Counted from the stretch's first letter, positions 1 to 7,459 are shown. The stretch is DNA of 54,188 nucleotides from Flavobacteriales bacterium CG_4_9_14_3_um_filter_40_17 (GCA_002790195.1 PFUR01000051.1:1-54188); one strand, 5' to 3'. Numbers and translations: made by a program. The notes: a model not told the origin generated them from the sequence alone.

Positions 1-896
1 TTCTGCCTCGGATGATACTTGTTCAATACCTCCGCCAAATGGGCAGATTGTAAATGTAAATAAATTTCGGTCGTGGTGATGCTTTCATGCCCCAACATCA
101 GCTGAATTGACCTCAAGTCTGCTCCGTTTTCGAGCAAATGTGTTGCAAACGAATGGCGCAGGGTGTGCGGACTGATGGTTTTGTGAAGCCCGATTGCGAC
201 CGACAATTGCTTGATGATGGTAAAAATCATCGCCCGACTTAGCTTTTTTCCTCTTCTGTTGAGAAAAAGTGCATCTTCAAATTCTGGAATGACAGGGAAA
301 TTGGGTCGATTATAAGTCAAATAATATTGAATAATTCCGGAGGTATGTGCCGCCAACGGCACCCAACGTTGTTTGTTTCCTTTACCGGTAACTTTTAGCA
401 TTTCTTCTTTCAGAAACAAATCGGAACGCTTGAGGTTGACAAGCTCAGACACGCGAAGCCCACAACCGTAAAGGGTTTCGAGAATGGCACGGTTGCGGCC
501 TCCTTCGTGTGTGCTGATGTCTATGGCACCAATCAGCCTGTCTATTTCATCTACGGAAAGCGTATCCGGTAATTTTCTGCCTATTTTAGGAGATTCTACC
601 CATTCCAATGGGTTATCATTTCGGTAATTTTCAAAAATCAAATAATCAAAAAACCCTTTGAGCCCGGATATCAATCGCGCTTGCGATCGCGGATTTAACT
701 CGGCGGACACACGATAAATAAATTCGTTGATTGTGTCTGCGTCTATCTTGTCGGGTGTAGATTCAACCTGATTGACTACCAAATATTTAATCAATTTCTC
801 TACATCAAAACTGTAATTTAGTATCGAGTGTTTCGAAAGATTTCTTTCGAGTGTCAAATAATCTTGAAAATCTTTAAGCGCTTGTTCCCATTTCAT
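1..896 (-). CDS. xerD: Site-specific tyrosine recombinase XerD (3' end cut by window edge)
   Basis: Resolves chromosome dimers at dif, normally with XerC, by DNA cleavage and rejoining. Read from ATG at 896, the frame stays open for 298 codons to the window edge and ends in KYHPRQ, so only the last codon or two and the stop are missing. The N-terminal SAM-like core-binding domain covers about residues 1-100 and the catalytic domain the rest. The catalytic set is present at the E. coli XerD positions: R148 (GLRVSEL), H244 and R247 (HTLRH), and nucleophile Y279 (TEIYLH). It lies back to back with aroQ, an arrangement I recognise from other Bacteroidota. XerC is the alternative name; length and motif spacing favour XerD. 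Confidence 0.93.
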   Translation of the reverse strand, partial: MKWEQALKDFQDYLTLERNLSKHSILNYSFDVEKLIKYLVVNQVESTPDKIDADTINEFIYRVSAELNPRSQARLISGLKGFFDYLIFENYRNDNPLEWVESPKIGRKLPDTLSVDEIDRLIGAIDISTHEGGRNRAILETLYGCGLRVSELVNLKRSDLFLKEEMLKVTGKGNKQRWVPLAAHTSGIIQYYLTYNRPNFPVIPEFEDALFLNRRGKKLSRAMIFTIIKQLSVAIGLHKTISPHTLRHSFATHLLENGADLRSIQLMLGHESITTTEIYLHLQSAHLAEVLNKYHPRQ

Positions 897-1018
897 GGAT
901 TAATCGGCTATTTTTGTGATGTGTAAAGGTTGTGGCTGTTTTTTTTGATAAATTTACTGCTTTAAATAAATAAAATAGCAAATTACAAATTACAATTAAC
1001 AAACAGCAATTATTACAA

Positions 1019-1085
1019 ATTCGGTGGCTGGCTACCCAACTATCGAGGCTGAATCCGGTGGCTGAGCGAAGCCGAAGCCACGAAT
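1019..1085. repeat. 67-nt inverted-repeat element in the xerD-aroQ spacer
   Basis: ATTCGGTGGCT (1019-1029) pairs with AGCCACGAAT (1076-1085) with one bulged G. A second GTGGCT at 1058-1063 can compete for the same AGCCAC arm. The element is flanked by A+T-rich runs built on AATTACAAATTA (about 970-1018 and after 1085). It looks like a dispersed palindromic intergenic repeat rather than a terminator, since no T-run follows on either strand. Function unknown. Confidence 0.45.
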
Positions 1086-1104
1086 AACAAATTACTTTTA
1101 TAAA

Positions 1105-1539
1105 ATGAGTCAGTTAAACATTGTAATCATCAACGGTCCTAACTTAAATTTGTTGGGAAAACGCGAACCCGAAATATACGGAAGCACCACATTTGAAGAC
1201 TGCTTAGCACAATTAAAAAATAAATATCCGGATATACATTTTGATTATTTCCAATCGAATGTAGAGGGTGAATTAATTGGTGCCATCCAACAATACGGGT
1301 TTTCACAATGGGGAATAATCCTAAATGCAGCTGCCTACACACATACTTCGGTCGGTATCGGCGATGCGGTCAAGGCAGTACCCAGCCCGGTGGTGGAAGT
1401 ACACATTTCCAATACTTTTTCAAGAGAAAACTTTCGGCATCAATCCTATATCTCTCCAAACGCGGCAGGTGTTATTTTAGGTTTCGGCCTCAGCGGTTAT
1501 GGATTGGCTGTTGAGGCTTTGATTGGTTTAAAAAAATGA
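1105..1539 (+). CDS. aroQ: Type II 3-dehydroquinate dehydratase
   Basis: Converts 3-dehydroquinate to 3-dehydroshikimate, the third step of the shikimate pathway, in the cytoplasm. The 144-residue length is normal for the small dodecameric type II enzyme. Family signatures are all visible: INGPNLNLLGKREPEIYG at residues 9-26 with the catalytic Tyr and the loop Arg, FFQSN-like FDYFQSN, ILNAAAYTHTS in the middle, and VEVHISN followed by FSRENFRHQSY with the catalytic His and Arg. The ATG start gives the expected short N-terminus. The upstream 200 bp carries a repeat element, so the promoter is unclear; a TATTTTTG at 909-916 is a possible -7 box. Confidence 0.97.
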   Translation: MSQLNIVIINGPNLNLLGKREPEIYGSTTFEDCLAQLKNKYPDIHFDYFQSNVEGELIGAIQQYGFSQWGIILNAAAYTHTSVGIGDAVKAVPSPVVEVHISNTFSRENFRHQSYISPNAAGVILGFGLSGYGLAVEALIGLKK

Positions 1540-1559
1540 ATTTCAGCAACAAAGATTTC

Positions 1560-1672
1560 TTTACATTTTACCAACTGTAAATCGAATCAATCTACAGTTT
1601 TTCCCAAAACCCAATGTTTTGTTATAATTTAACAAATTGTAGGTTCATATAATATTACATCCTGTAAATTTG
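1560..1672 (+). promoter_or_regulatory. Promoter-like region with repeated TACA/TGTA palindromes
   Basis: A perfect TAnnTTTG -7 box, TAAATTTG, sits at 1665-1672 ahead of the membrane-protein gene at 1699. It is overlapped by a perfect palindrome, TTACA-tcc-TGTAA (1655-1667). A second, wider pair, TTTACA-N10-TGTAAA, lies at 1560-1581, with further CTACAG and TTGTAG half-sites between. No TTG occurs at the usual 19-21 nt; the nearest, 1637-1639, is 25 nt away. A palindrome covering the -7 box is what a repressor operator would look like, but no regulator is identified. Confidence 0.4.
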
Positions 1673-1698
1673 CGAGATGATGAATGCGCAGTAGTACC

Positions 1699-2316
1699 AT
1701 GAAATCTAAACCGAGAAAACCAAAAAAGCGAAACCTGAAATCGCTTCACAACTACTACTCATATACGGGTTTTTACAAATATCTAAACGAAAATATCAAA
1801 AAATCAATCTGGCCCATCGTGGGGATAGTTGTTTCATTGATACTTTTTGATCGATATGTTTTTGACGTGAAAGAAGGGCTGTCATTTATCACCGATAATT
1901 TTTCGGAAAAAACCATCTTGTTAATATTTTTTCTTTCCGAATCTGTGCTTGGACTGATACCACCCGACATATTTATCGCTTGGGCTGAATTTCAATCCAA
2001 CCCGTTTTTGATTTTATCCATTTTGGCAGTCTTATCCTATTTAGGCGGCATCATTTCTTATTGGGAAGGGGTCGGCATAGCTTCCATCCCAAGTGTAAAA
2101 ACTAAGATGGACACCCGTTTTGCCGAGTCGATACGGAATACGCGCCGATGGGGCGGATTTTTGATTGTCGTTGGTGCTTTGTTGCCTTTGCCTTTTTCAC
2201 CGGCAAGTTTGGTAGCCGGGTTTATCGGTTATCCGCATAGATTATACCTGCGTTTTGCGCTCTTCCGGTTTTTGCGTTTTGCTATTTACGGACTCGCACT
2301 ATTCAGCTTTTTTTAA
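1699..2316 (+). CDS. VTT/YqaA-like integral membrane protein
   Basis: Predicted inner-membrane protein of 205 residues with a very basic N-terminus (KPRKPKKR) and about four or five hydrophobic segments. The segment GALLPLPFSPASLVAGFIGYP near residues 155-175 resembles the VTT (SNARE-associated/DedA-like) fold, in which a proline-rich re-entrant loop lies between membrane helices. I place the start at ATG 1699 rather than 1684; both follow the -7 box at 1665-1672, and the five extra codons show no conserved character. Its 3' end overlaps the convergent gene at 2299-2688 by 18 bp. Transport of lipid or a small solute is suggested by the family only. Confidence 0.7.
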   Translation: MKSKPRKPKKRNLKSLHNYYSYTGFYKYLNENIKKSIWPIVGIVVSLILFDRYVFDVKEGLSFITDNFSEKTILLIFFLSESVLGLIPPDIFIAWAEFQSNPFLILSILAVLSYLGGIISYWEGVGIASIPSVKTKMDTRFAESIRNTRRWGGFLIVVGALLPLPFSPASLVAGFIGYPHRLYLRFALFRFLRFAIYGLALFSFF

Positions 2317-2688
2317 TTCAGTCAAGTATTCTATTGAGTTGAGCGAATGGTTTGGGTCTAAAAAATTTAAAATCGCGTTTAAGGCTTTTCCCAAAGAGGT
2401 TAGGTTTCCGTATTTGAGATTTTTCCCAATTACACTCGAGATGGTTTCATCTTCATTGCCAAAAGGATACTCCCTGTTTTTGATGAGCCAATCATTAAAC
2501 AGCTCTTGCATTGCTACATTGCCCATCTGATCGATTGAAACAGCCACTTTCAGAAAATATTGATTGAAGCGGATGCCAAATTTTTTAAATTGAAAGGTCG
2601 TGATACATTTCAAAATAAAATATGAAAATCCAATCGGCAGGCTGATTGCACTCAGTAAGATTGCAACCAAAAAAAGTATGATACCCAT
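2299..2688 (-). CDS. Small membrane-anchored protein of unknown function
   Basis: 129 residues with one or two hydrophobic segments at residues 1-30 and a cytoplasmic-looking remainder. The soluble part holds SIDQMGNVAMQELFNDWLI and a C-terminal helix pair (SLGKALNAILNFLDPNHS). I do not recognise a named family. Coding is supported by protein-like composition, an ATG start, and a TAAATTTG -7 box on the minus strand at 2727-2720. The stop lies inside the convergent upstream gene (18-bp overlap). The phrases GNLTSLGKALNAILNFLDPNHS vaguely recall small phage-derived proteins, but this is not enough to assign a role. Confidence 0.6.
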   Translation of the reverse strand: MGIILFLVAILLSAISLPIGFSYFILKCITTFQFKKFGIRFNQYFLKVAVSIDQMGNVAMQELFNDWLIKNREYPFGNEDETISSVIGKNLKYGNLTSLGKALNAILNFLDPNHSLNSIEYLTELKKAE

Positions 2689-2860
2689 AACTTATCCGGT
2701 TTTATTTTTGTTTAACGTTCAAATTTACAATTCTTTAATCGCCAAACTATTTTTTAAATTAATTAAAGCAAATATTTCATCGAACGACAAATTTTGGGAA
2801 ACAAGCCGCAATCTCAAACGATTAATTATCTTTGCAACATCGAAACACTTATAGTATAAA

Positions 2861-3151
2861 ATGGAAGAGCATGAATCGCCGGAAGTTTTCTATAACAGAC
2901 TGAAAACGGAATTAGAAAGCACTTCCGAATGGCCCAACAAATACCTTTTTAAATTTATTTTAAAAACTGATCCAACGAAGATTCAAAAAATCGTGTCCTT
3001 TTTCGACAATATGGGAGCTGTTATCGACACCCGCGTTTCAAAAAAAGGAAATTACACAAGTGTATCGGTGAATGTAATCATGGAAAATGCAGGCAAAATC
3101 ATTGAAAGATATAAATTGGTAGCTTCGCTTGGCGAAGTCATATTGTTGTAA
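2861..3151 (+). CDS. DUF493 (YbeD-like) family protein
   Basis: 96-residue cytoplasmic protein matching the DUF493 pattern: an N-terminal helix, then the ACT-like beta-alpha-beta core with YLFKFILKTD, a variable centre, KGNYTSVSVNVIMEN, and a C-terminal strand ending GEVILL. The E. coli relative YbeD is structurally similar to regulatory ACT domains, but its ligand is not established. A perfect TATCTTTG -7 box lies at 2827-2834. Together with the next two genes it forms a plus-strand run toward murA. Confidence 0.85.
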   Translation: MEEHESPEVFYNRLKTELESTSEWPNKYLFKFILKTDPTKIQKIVSFFDNMGAVIDTRVSKKGNYTSVSVNVIMENAGKIIERYKLVASLGEVILL

Positions 3152-3240
3152 TTTTTGAAAGTGATTAAAATGCAGTTGAACTAAAAATCCAAATCTTAAA
3201 TAGTATCTTAGCAAAAAAATAACAATTAAAAACCTATATT

Positions 3241-3894
3241 TTGACCTTACAACTCGAATACAACACCCAAAGACCGCAAATGATTATTCCCGAGTATGGC
3301 CGTCATATTCAAAACATGGTAGATTACGCAGTGAGTATTGAAAACAAAGAAGAGCGCAACAAAGTTACCAAAGCAATCATTGGTGTGATGGGCAACCTCA
3401 ACCCTCACCTGCGTGATGTACCCGATTTTCAGCACAAACTTTGGGATCAGCTTTTTATAATTTCCAATTTCAGATTGGATGTAGATTCTCCGTTTCCAAA
3501 ACCTTCACCGGAACTGTTGGCAGAAAAACCGGAGCCACTCTCCTACCCTAAAACTTACAACAAATTCCGTTTCTACGGCAACAATATTCAGGCGATGATT
3601 GAAGTTGTCAATACCTGGCAAGAAGGCCCGATGAAAGAAGCCATTGCACTGAGTATTGCTACCCAGATGAAAAAATCTTTTCTAAGTTGGAACAAAGACA
3701 CGGTAGATGACCAAGTTATTTTTGAACATCTCAAAAGCATTTCGGAAGGGAAAATTGACTTAACCAACAAAGGAGAAACACTTATCGATTCAAATGAACT
3801 CATCCGATTGACCAAAAAATTCCCAATGGATGTTACTAAGAATGCCCCCAAGAAAAAATTTCACACCGGCAAAGTAAAGAAATCCAGATATTAA
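3241..3894 (+). CDS. DUF4290 domain-containing protein
   Basis: 217 residues of soluble, helix-rich protein typical of the Bacteroidota-restricted DUF4290 family. I accept a TTG start at 3241 because the N-terminal LEYNTQRPQMIIPEYGR is the conserved start of the family; the first in-frame ATG (3280) would remove it. The C-terminus is a basic tail (KNAPKKKFHTGKVKKSRY). The gene ends 6 nt before murA and is almost certainly co-transcribed with it, a fixed pairing in this phylum as far as I know. Function is unknown; the pairing suggests a cell-envelope or growth-linked role. Confidence 0.85.
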   Translation: MTLQLEYNTQRPQMIIPEYGRHIQNMVDYAVSIENKEERNKVTKAIIGVMGNLNPHLRDVPDFQHKLWDQLFIISNFRLDVDSPFPKPSPELLAEKPEPLSYPKTYNKFRFYGNNIQAMIEVVNTWQEGPMKEAIALSIATQMKKSFLSWNKDTVDDQVIFEHLKSISEGKIDLTNKGETLIDSNELIRLTKKFPMDVTKNAPKKKFHTGKVKKSRY

Positions 3895-3900
3895 TCTTTT

Positions 3901-5208
3901 ATGGAAACATTTGTCATAGAAGGCGGCCACCAGCTTTCAGGCTCCATAACACCACAAGGTGCAAAAAACGAGGCACTTCAAATATTATGTGCCACTTTAC
4001 TGACTTCCGACACAGTAAATATCAGTAACATACCCGATATTATTGATGTAAATAAACTGATTGTATTACTTCAAAATTTAGGGGTTAAAGTTTCAAAAAT
4101 TAAAAAAGGCACGTATTCATTTAAAGCAGATTCTGTAAATATAGAATACCTTCAATCCGATCAATTTAAGAAAGAAGGTAGTTCCCTGCGGGGTTCTATC
4201 ATGATCGTTGGCCCGCTTTTGTCGCGTTTTGGAAAAGGATATATTCCCAAACCCGGCGGTGACAAGATTGGCAGAAGAAGGTTGGATACCCATTTTGAAG
4301 GATTTATCAAATTAGGTGCATCGTTTCGTTATAACAAAGAAGAACACTTTTACGGTGTGGAAGCCAAAAAGTTGAAAGGGGCTGATATGTTGCTCGATGA
4401 AGCTTCTGTGACAGGAACGGCAAACATCGTGATGGCCGCTGTTTTGGCAAAAGGAACAACCACGATATACAATGCAGCTTGCGAACCCTATTTGCAGCAG
4501 TTGTGCAAAATGTTGAACAACATGGGAGCAAAAATATCCGGTGTAGGTTCAAATCTGCTTACCATAGAAGGTGTAGAGAAACTACACGGTTGTAATCATC
4601 GTTTGTTGCCAGATATGATTGAAATTGGCAGTTGGATTGGGCTTGCCGCCATGACAAGAAGCGAAATCACCATCAAAGACGTGAGTTGGGAAAACCTCGG
4701 GTTGATTCCGAATACGTTTAGAAAATTGGGGATTGTATTAGAAAAAGCAGGTGACGACATCTATATCCCCAAACAAAAACGTTACAAGATCCAAAATTAC
4801 ATAGACGGCTCCATTTTGACCATATCTGATGCACCATGGCCCGGATTCACACCCGATTTGCTCAGCATCATATTGGTTGTTGCTACCCAAGCCAAAGGCA
4901 GTTTATTGGTGCATCAAAAAATGTTTGAAAGCCGTTTGTTCTTTGTCGATAAATTAATCGACATGGGGGCAAAAATAATCTTGTGTGACCCGCACAGAGC
5001 CACCGTGATTGGCCACAATTTTGAATCTCAACTCAAAGCAACCACCATGTCGTCACCGGATATCAGAGCCGGGGTTGCTTTGTTGATTGCGGCCTTGTCT
5101 GCAAAAGGCACCAGCACCATTCACAACATCGAACAGATTGACAGAGGGTATGAAGATATTGTCGGGAGATTACGGGCTTTAGGTGCGCATATCAAGCGAG
5201 TTTCTTGA
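3901..5208 (+). CDS. murA: UDP-N-acetylglucosamine 1-carboxyvinyltransferase MurA, Asp active-site variant
   Basis: Transfers enolpyruvate from PEP to UDP-GlcNAc, the first committed step of peptidoglycan synthesis, in the cytoplasm. The 435 residues cover the two-domain EPSP-synthase fold. Catalytic Lys22 (GAKNEA) is present, and so are the UDP-sugar and PEP-binding arginines in SSLRGS and IGRRRLDTHF. The loop normally reading PGGC is PGGD here (D121), so the Cys alkylated by fosfomycin is replaced by Asp. The same exchange in Mycobacterium and Chlamydia gives intrinsic fosfomycin resistance. Upstream DUF4290 is 6 nt away. The gene ends before a bidirectional terminator shared with rpmE. Confidence 0.97.
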   Translation: METFVIEGGHQLSGSITPQGAKNEALQILCATLLTSDTVNISNIPDIIDVNKLIVLLQNLGVKVSKIKKGTYSFKADSVNIEYLQSDQFKKEGSSLRGSIMIVGPLLSRFGKGYIPKPGGDKIGRRRLDTHFEGFIKLGASFRYNKEEHFYGVEAKKLKGADMLLDEASVTGTANIVMAAVLAKGTTTIYNAACEPYLQQLCKMLNNMGAKISGVGSNLLTIEGVEKLHGCNHRLLPDMIEIGSWIGLAAMTRSEITIKDVSWENLGLIPNTFRKLGIVLEKAGDDIYIPKQKRYKIQNYIDGSILTISDAPWPGFTPDLLSIILVVATQAKGSLLVHQKMFESRLFFVDKLIDMGAKIILCDPHRATVIGHNFESQLKATTMSSPDIRAGVALLIAALSAKGTSTIHNIEQIDRGYEDIVGRLRALGAHIKRVS

Positions 5209-5238
5209 TTTTTATCATTCCTTCACAATTTGCCATAA

Positions 5239-5267
5239 AAAAACCCACACAACTTAGGTAGGTTTTT
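5239..5267. terminator. Bidirectional terminator between murA and rpmE
   Basis: AAAAACC (5239-5245) pairs with GGTTTTT (5261-5267) around a 15-nt loop, with an A-run on the left and a T-run on the right. It can therefore serve murA on the plus strand and rpmE on the minus strand. The convergent gene order supports this. Confidence 0.6.
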
Positions 5268-5293
5268 CTATGATTTTAAAAAACAGCAAAAAA

Positions 5294-5545
5294 CTATTTG
5301 CTGAATTTTGAGTATCTATTCTTGAACTTGTCTATTCTACCGGCTGTATCAACCAATTTGGCTTTTCCGGTGTAGTACGGATGCGAAGTCCTGGAAATTT
5401 CTAATTTAACCAAAGGATAAGTAGCACCCTCGAAATCAATTTGTTCGCGTGTTTCAACAGTAGATTTGGCAATAAAAATATCTTCGTTAGACATGTCTTT
5501 AAACGCGACTAATCTGTAATTTTCCGGATGTATTCCTTTTTTCAT
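5294..5545 (-). CDS. rpmE2: 50S ribosomal protein L31, type B (zinc-independent)
   Basis: L31 sits at the central protuberance and bridges the two subunits. The 83-residue length and the absence of any Cys mark the type B form, which lacks the CxxC zinc site of type A. Recognisable segments are KKGIHPENYRLVAFKDMS at the start and SRTSHPYYTGK in the middle. A TAATTTTG -7 box lies on the minus strand at 5576-5569, giving a leader of about 20 nt. It is a single-gene unit, convergent with murA. Confidence 0.96.
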   Translation of the reverse strand: MKKGIHPENYRLVAFKDMSNEDIFIAKSTVETREQIDFEGATYPLVKLEISRTSHPYYTGKAKLVDTAGRIDKFKNRYSKFSK

Positions 5546-5625
5546 GATGTGTTACTTTTTTCGAGTCGCAAAATTAAACAATTTCTATTAAATAGTCATG
5601 TGTTTTAAAAAAAAAAATAGAAATA

Positions 5626-5997
5626 CTAACGAACGGTTTTATAACCCGCTTTTTTCCAAGCTACAATACCCCCGTCGAGGTCATATATTTTTGAAAAGTT
5701 CAGTGATTTTAAAGTATGTGCCGCTTTTGCACTTCGAACACCGGAATGACAGTATATATAGATGGGATACGTGTGATCTAATTTGCTGAGTTTCGTTTTA
5801 AAGTTTGTGGCGTAATAATCGATGTTGATGGCACCTTGAATGTGGCCGGAATTGTATTCGTAAGGCGTGCGGACATCTACGATGAGAACATTTTTATTTC
5901 CTTCAATTTTTTTAAAATCATCGACCCCTAATAATTGAATTTGTGCTGTTGAAATATAACTGACAAAAAAAAGAAAATAAAATAATAAAGATTTCAT
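5626..5997 (-). CDS. Exported single-domain rhodanese
   Basis: Predicted periplasmic sulfurtransferase of 123 residues. Residues 1-18 form a signal peptide (hydrophobic, ending STAQ). The rhodanese domain follows: VLIVDVRTPYEYNSGHIQGA at about 37-56 and the catalytic loop YCHSGVRS with C83, the residue that carries a persulfide in active enzymes. It starts 59 nt after the Crp/Fnr regulator gene on the same strand, with no terminator between, so the two are probably co-transcribed. This suggests control by sulfur or redox state, which is inference from gene order. Confidence 0.87.
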   Translation of the reverse strand: MKSLLFYFLFFVSYISTAQIQLLGVDDFKKIEGNKNVLIVDVRTPYEYNSGHIQGAINIDYYATNFKTKLSKLDHTYPIYIYCHSGVRSAKAAHTLKSLNFSKIYDLDGGIVAWKKAGYKTVR

Positions 5998-6056
5998 AAG
6001 ATATTCGTTTTAGCCTATTATAGACGTAATGAAAGTAAAATATTGACATCACCTTT

Positions 6057-6689
6057 TTAACTTTTTTTCACTTCAATCCGATTGCGAAACAATTTGATTT
6101 TTCCTTTTTTTTCTAATGCCTTCAACAATCGCGATACCACAACGCGTGAAGTGTGCAATTCGGCTGCTATTTCGTTGTGTGTAGATTTTAATTCTAGAGA
6201 CTGTGTCACCTCAGCCTTATCAGCTATGTGTTTTAAAATTCTTTCTTCCAAATTCATAAAAGCCAAATTGTCTATGGCCTCCAACATTTCGTGTAACCGA
6301 ATGTTGTAATTGTCAAAAACAAACCTTCGCCAACTCCCGAATTGCCCTAACCAAAGTTCCATTTTTTCTATTGGAATAAGCAATAATTTTCCTTCCGTTT
6401 CGGCTGTAGCTCTTATTTCACTTTTGCTACTACCCATACAACAATTCATAGACATAGCGCAGGTGTCGCCTCTTTCGAGATAATACAACAAGAGTTCGTC
6501 TCCGTTTTCATCTTCCCGAAGTATCTTGATGACCCCTTCTATCAGCAGTGGCATTTGTGTGACGCGCTGACCGATATCGATGATGATGTCACCTTCAGAA
6601 AATTGAATCAATTTGCCATGTTTCTCTATTTCGCTCAGCAAATCGGTTTCAAAAACCCCTTTGAATGCCTGTGTCAAATTGTTTTCCAT
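6057..6689 (-). CDS. Crp/Fnr family transcriptional regulator
   Basis: 210-residue regulator with an N-terminal cyclic-nucleotide-binding-type barrel (about 25-110), a dimerisation helix and a C-terminal winged helix whose recognition region reads ELHTSRVVVSRLLKALEKKG near 175-195. Three cysteines, C77 and the adjacent pair C83-C84 (CAMSMNCCMG), lie in the sensor domain, and there is no N-terminal FNR-type Fe-S cluster motif. A thiol or sulfur-based signal is therefore possible. An exported rhodanese gene follows 59 nt downstream. The ATG lies only 5 nt after an ideal promoter -7 box, so the mRNA is probably leaderless. Confidence 0.9.
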   Translation of the reverse strand: MENNLTQAFKGVFETDLLSEIEKHGKLIQFSEGDIIIDIGQRVTQMPLLIEGVIKILREDENGDELLLYYLERGDTCAMSMNCCMGSSKSEIRATAETEGKLLLIPIEKMELWLGQFGSWRRFVFDNYNIRLHEMLEAIDNLAFMNLEERILKHIADKAEVTQSLELKSTHNEIAAELHTSRVVVSRLLKALEKKGKIKLFRNRIEVKKS

Positions 6690-6694
6690 AGGGC

Positions 6695-6727
6695 CAAAGT
6701 TAATGGGTTTTGATTAGAGTATCAAAA
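6695..6727 (-). promoter_or_regulatory. Promoter of the Crp/Fnr-rhodanese unit
   Basis: On the minus strand TTTTG (6727-6723) is followed after exactly 20 nt by TAACTTTG (6702-6695). This is a full match to the Bacteroidota sigma consensus TTG-N19-21-TAnnTTTG. The start codon (6689) is 5 nt downstream of the -7 box, which puts the transcription start at or next to the A of ATG. Confidence 0.75.
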
Positions 6728-6804
6728 CAAAAAAATCGGATAAATCGCCGGTTTTTAAACTTAAAGTGAAATTGATTAATCTATGCAAATCAAGGATTAA
6801 AAAA

Positions 6805-7065
6805 TCTAATCTATAAAGGCTCAGCCTGTATTCCCAAAAGCAGCGATCATCATGCCTTTGCTCAATCTTAGATTACAGACTTTCTGAATATTTAATTTTC
6901 ACTAAGCCAATTCAAGAACGACTCGGTAGGTTGCCTAATCTTATGAAACTGCTCTTTAGAAAATTTATCTCGATTTCGATTCTCTTGAATCTCCTCTTTG
7001 ACGGCTTTAACATGTACCACCATCCTGAAGTTATTTTCTGTTTCAGGCATAGAACATAAATCTTG
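6805..7065 (-). pseudogene. Decayed DDE transposase C-terminus
   Basis: Reading the minus strand, one frame gives a piece ending KIRQPTESFLNWLSEN and then a stop (6892-6894). A second frame continues at once with KLNIQKVCNLRLSKGMM and then IAAFGNTG, a stop at 6821-6823, and AFI. Joined, these match the usual end of many Bacteroidota DDE transposases (IRQPIESFFNWLNEKTNIQ...KVRS.KGL..HVFGK). A frameshift and stops show that it is dead. Nothing clearly transposase-like is readable further upstream before recQ. The surrounding 6690-7459 stretch holds no other credible gene; hairpins at 7308-7342 and 7373-7412 are listed separately. Confidence 0.6.
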
Positions 7066-7307
7066 ATGATGATGGAAATGGAAGTGTAAGTTTTTACTAT
7101 GTTTAGAGCTTTAGCCCAATTAATAATACCCATCTGAATGACAAAGTCGGGCAGGTGTTTAAAAGTGCGTTAGACATACCTTTAATACAAACTTATAATC
7201 ATACTTTTAATTTAATTTTTAACGGTTTTTTATTTATATTTTTGACTATTTACTGCTTTACATCAACCCAAAAGCGCATAAAAACAAAACCCACTATCAA
7301 CACCCAT

Positions 7308-7342
7308 CGTTTCGTTGGGCTCACAGAGCCAACAATGAAACG
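7308..7342. other. Hairpin of unknown role in the gene-free stretch
   Basis: CGTTTCGTTGGGCTC pairs with GAGCCAACAATGAAACG with small bulges around the loop ACA. No T-run follows on either strand, so it is not an obvious terminator. It may be a remnant of the mobile element whose transposase relic lies to the left. Confidence 0.35.
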
Positions 7343-7372
7343 CTTGTTGACCCCCTTTGATAAAATCAGAAA

Positions 7373-7412
7373 AAGCCCACTAATTACAAGCTTATCAACG
7401 CAATAGGGGCTT
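7373..7412 (-). terminator. Possible terminator of recQ
   Basis: On the minus strand AAGCCC (7412-7407) pairs with GGGCTT (7378-7373), followed by a run of T residues. It lies about 50 nt past the recQ stop. The 28-nt loop is long, so the call is tentative. Confidence 0.35.
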
Positions 7413-7459
7413 CGATAGGACTAAAGATTAGAGATCAATGATTGGTGCAGCCAATAAAC

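Noticed and set aside
1019-1085. tRNA-like fold
   Set aside because: Stem lengths and loops do not fit a cloverleaf; no T-loop consensus. I saw no tRNA elsewhere in the window either.
6912-7133. 73-codon minus-strand frame in the gene-free stretch
   Set aside because: The transposase-like reading lies in different frames over the same bases; this frame shows no family character.
7155-7406. 83-codon plus-strand frame
   Set aside because: Runs through hairpins, low-complexity composition and no promoter; it looks like chance.
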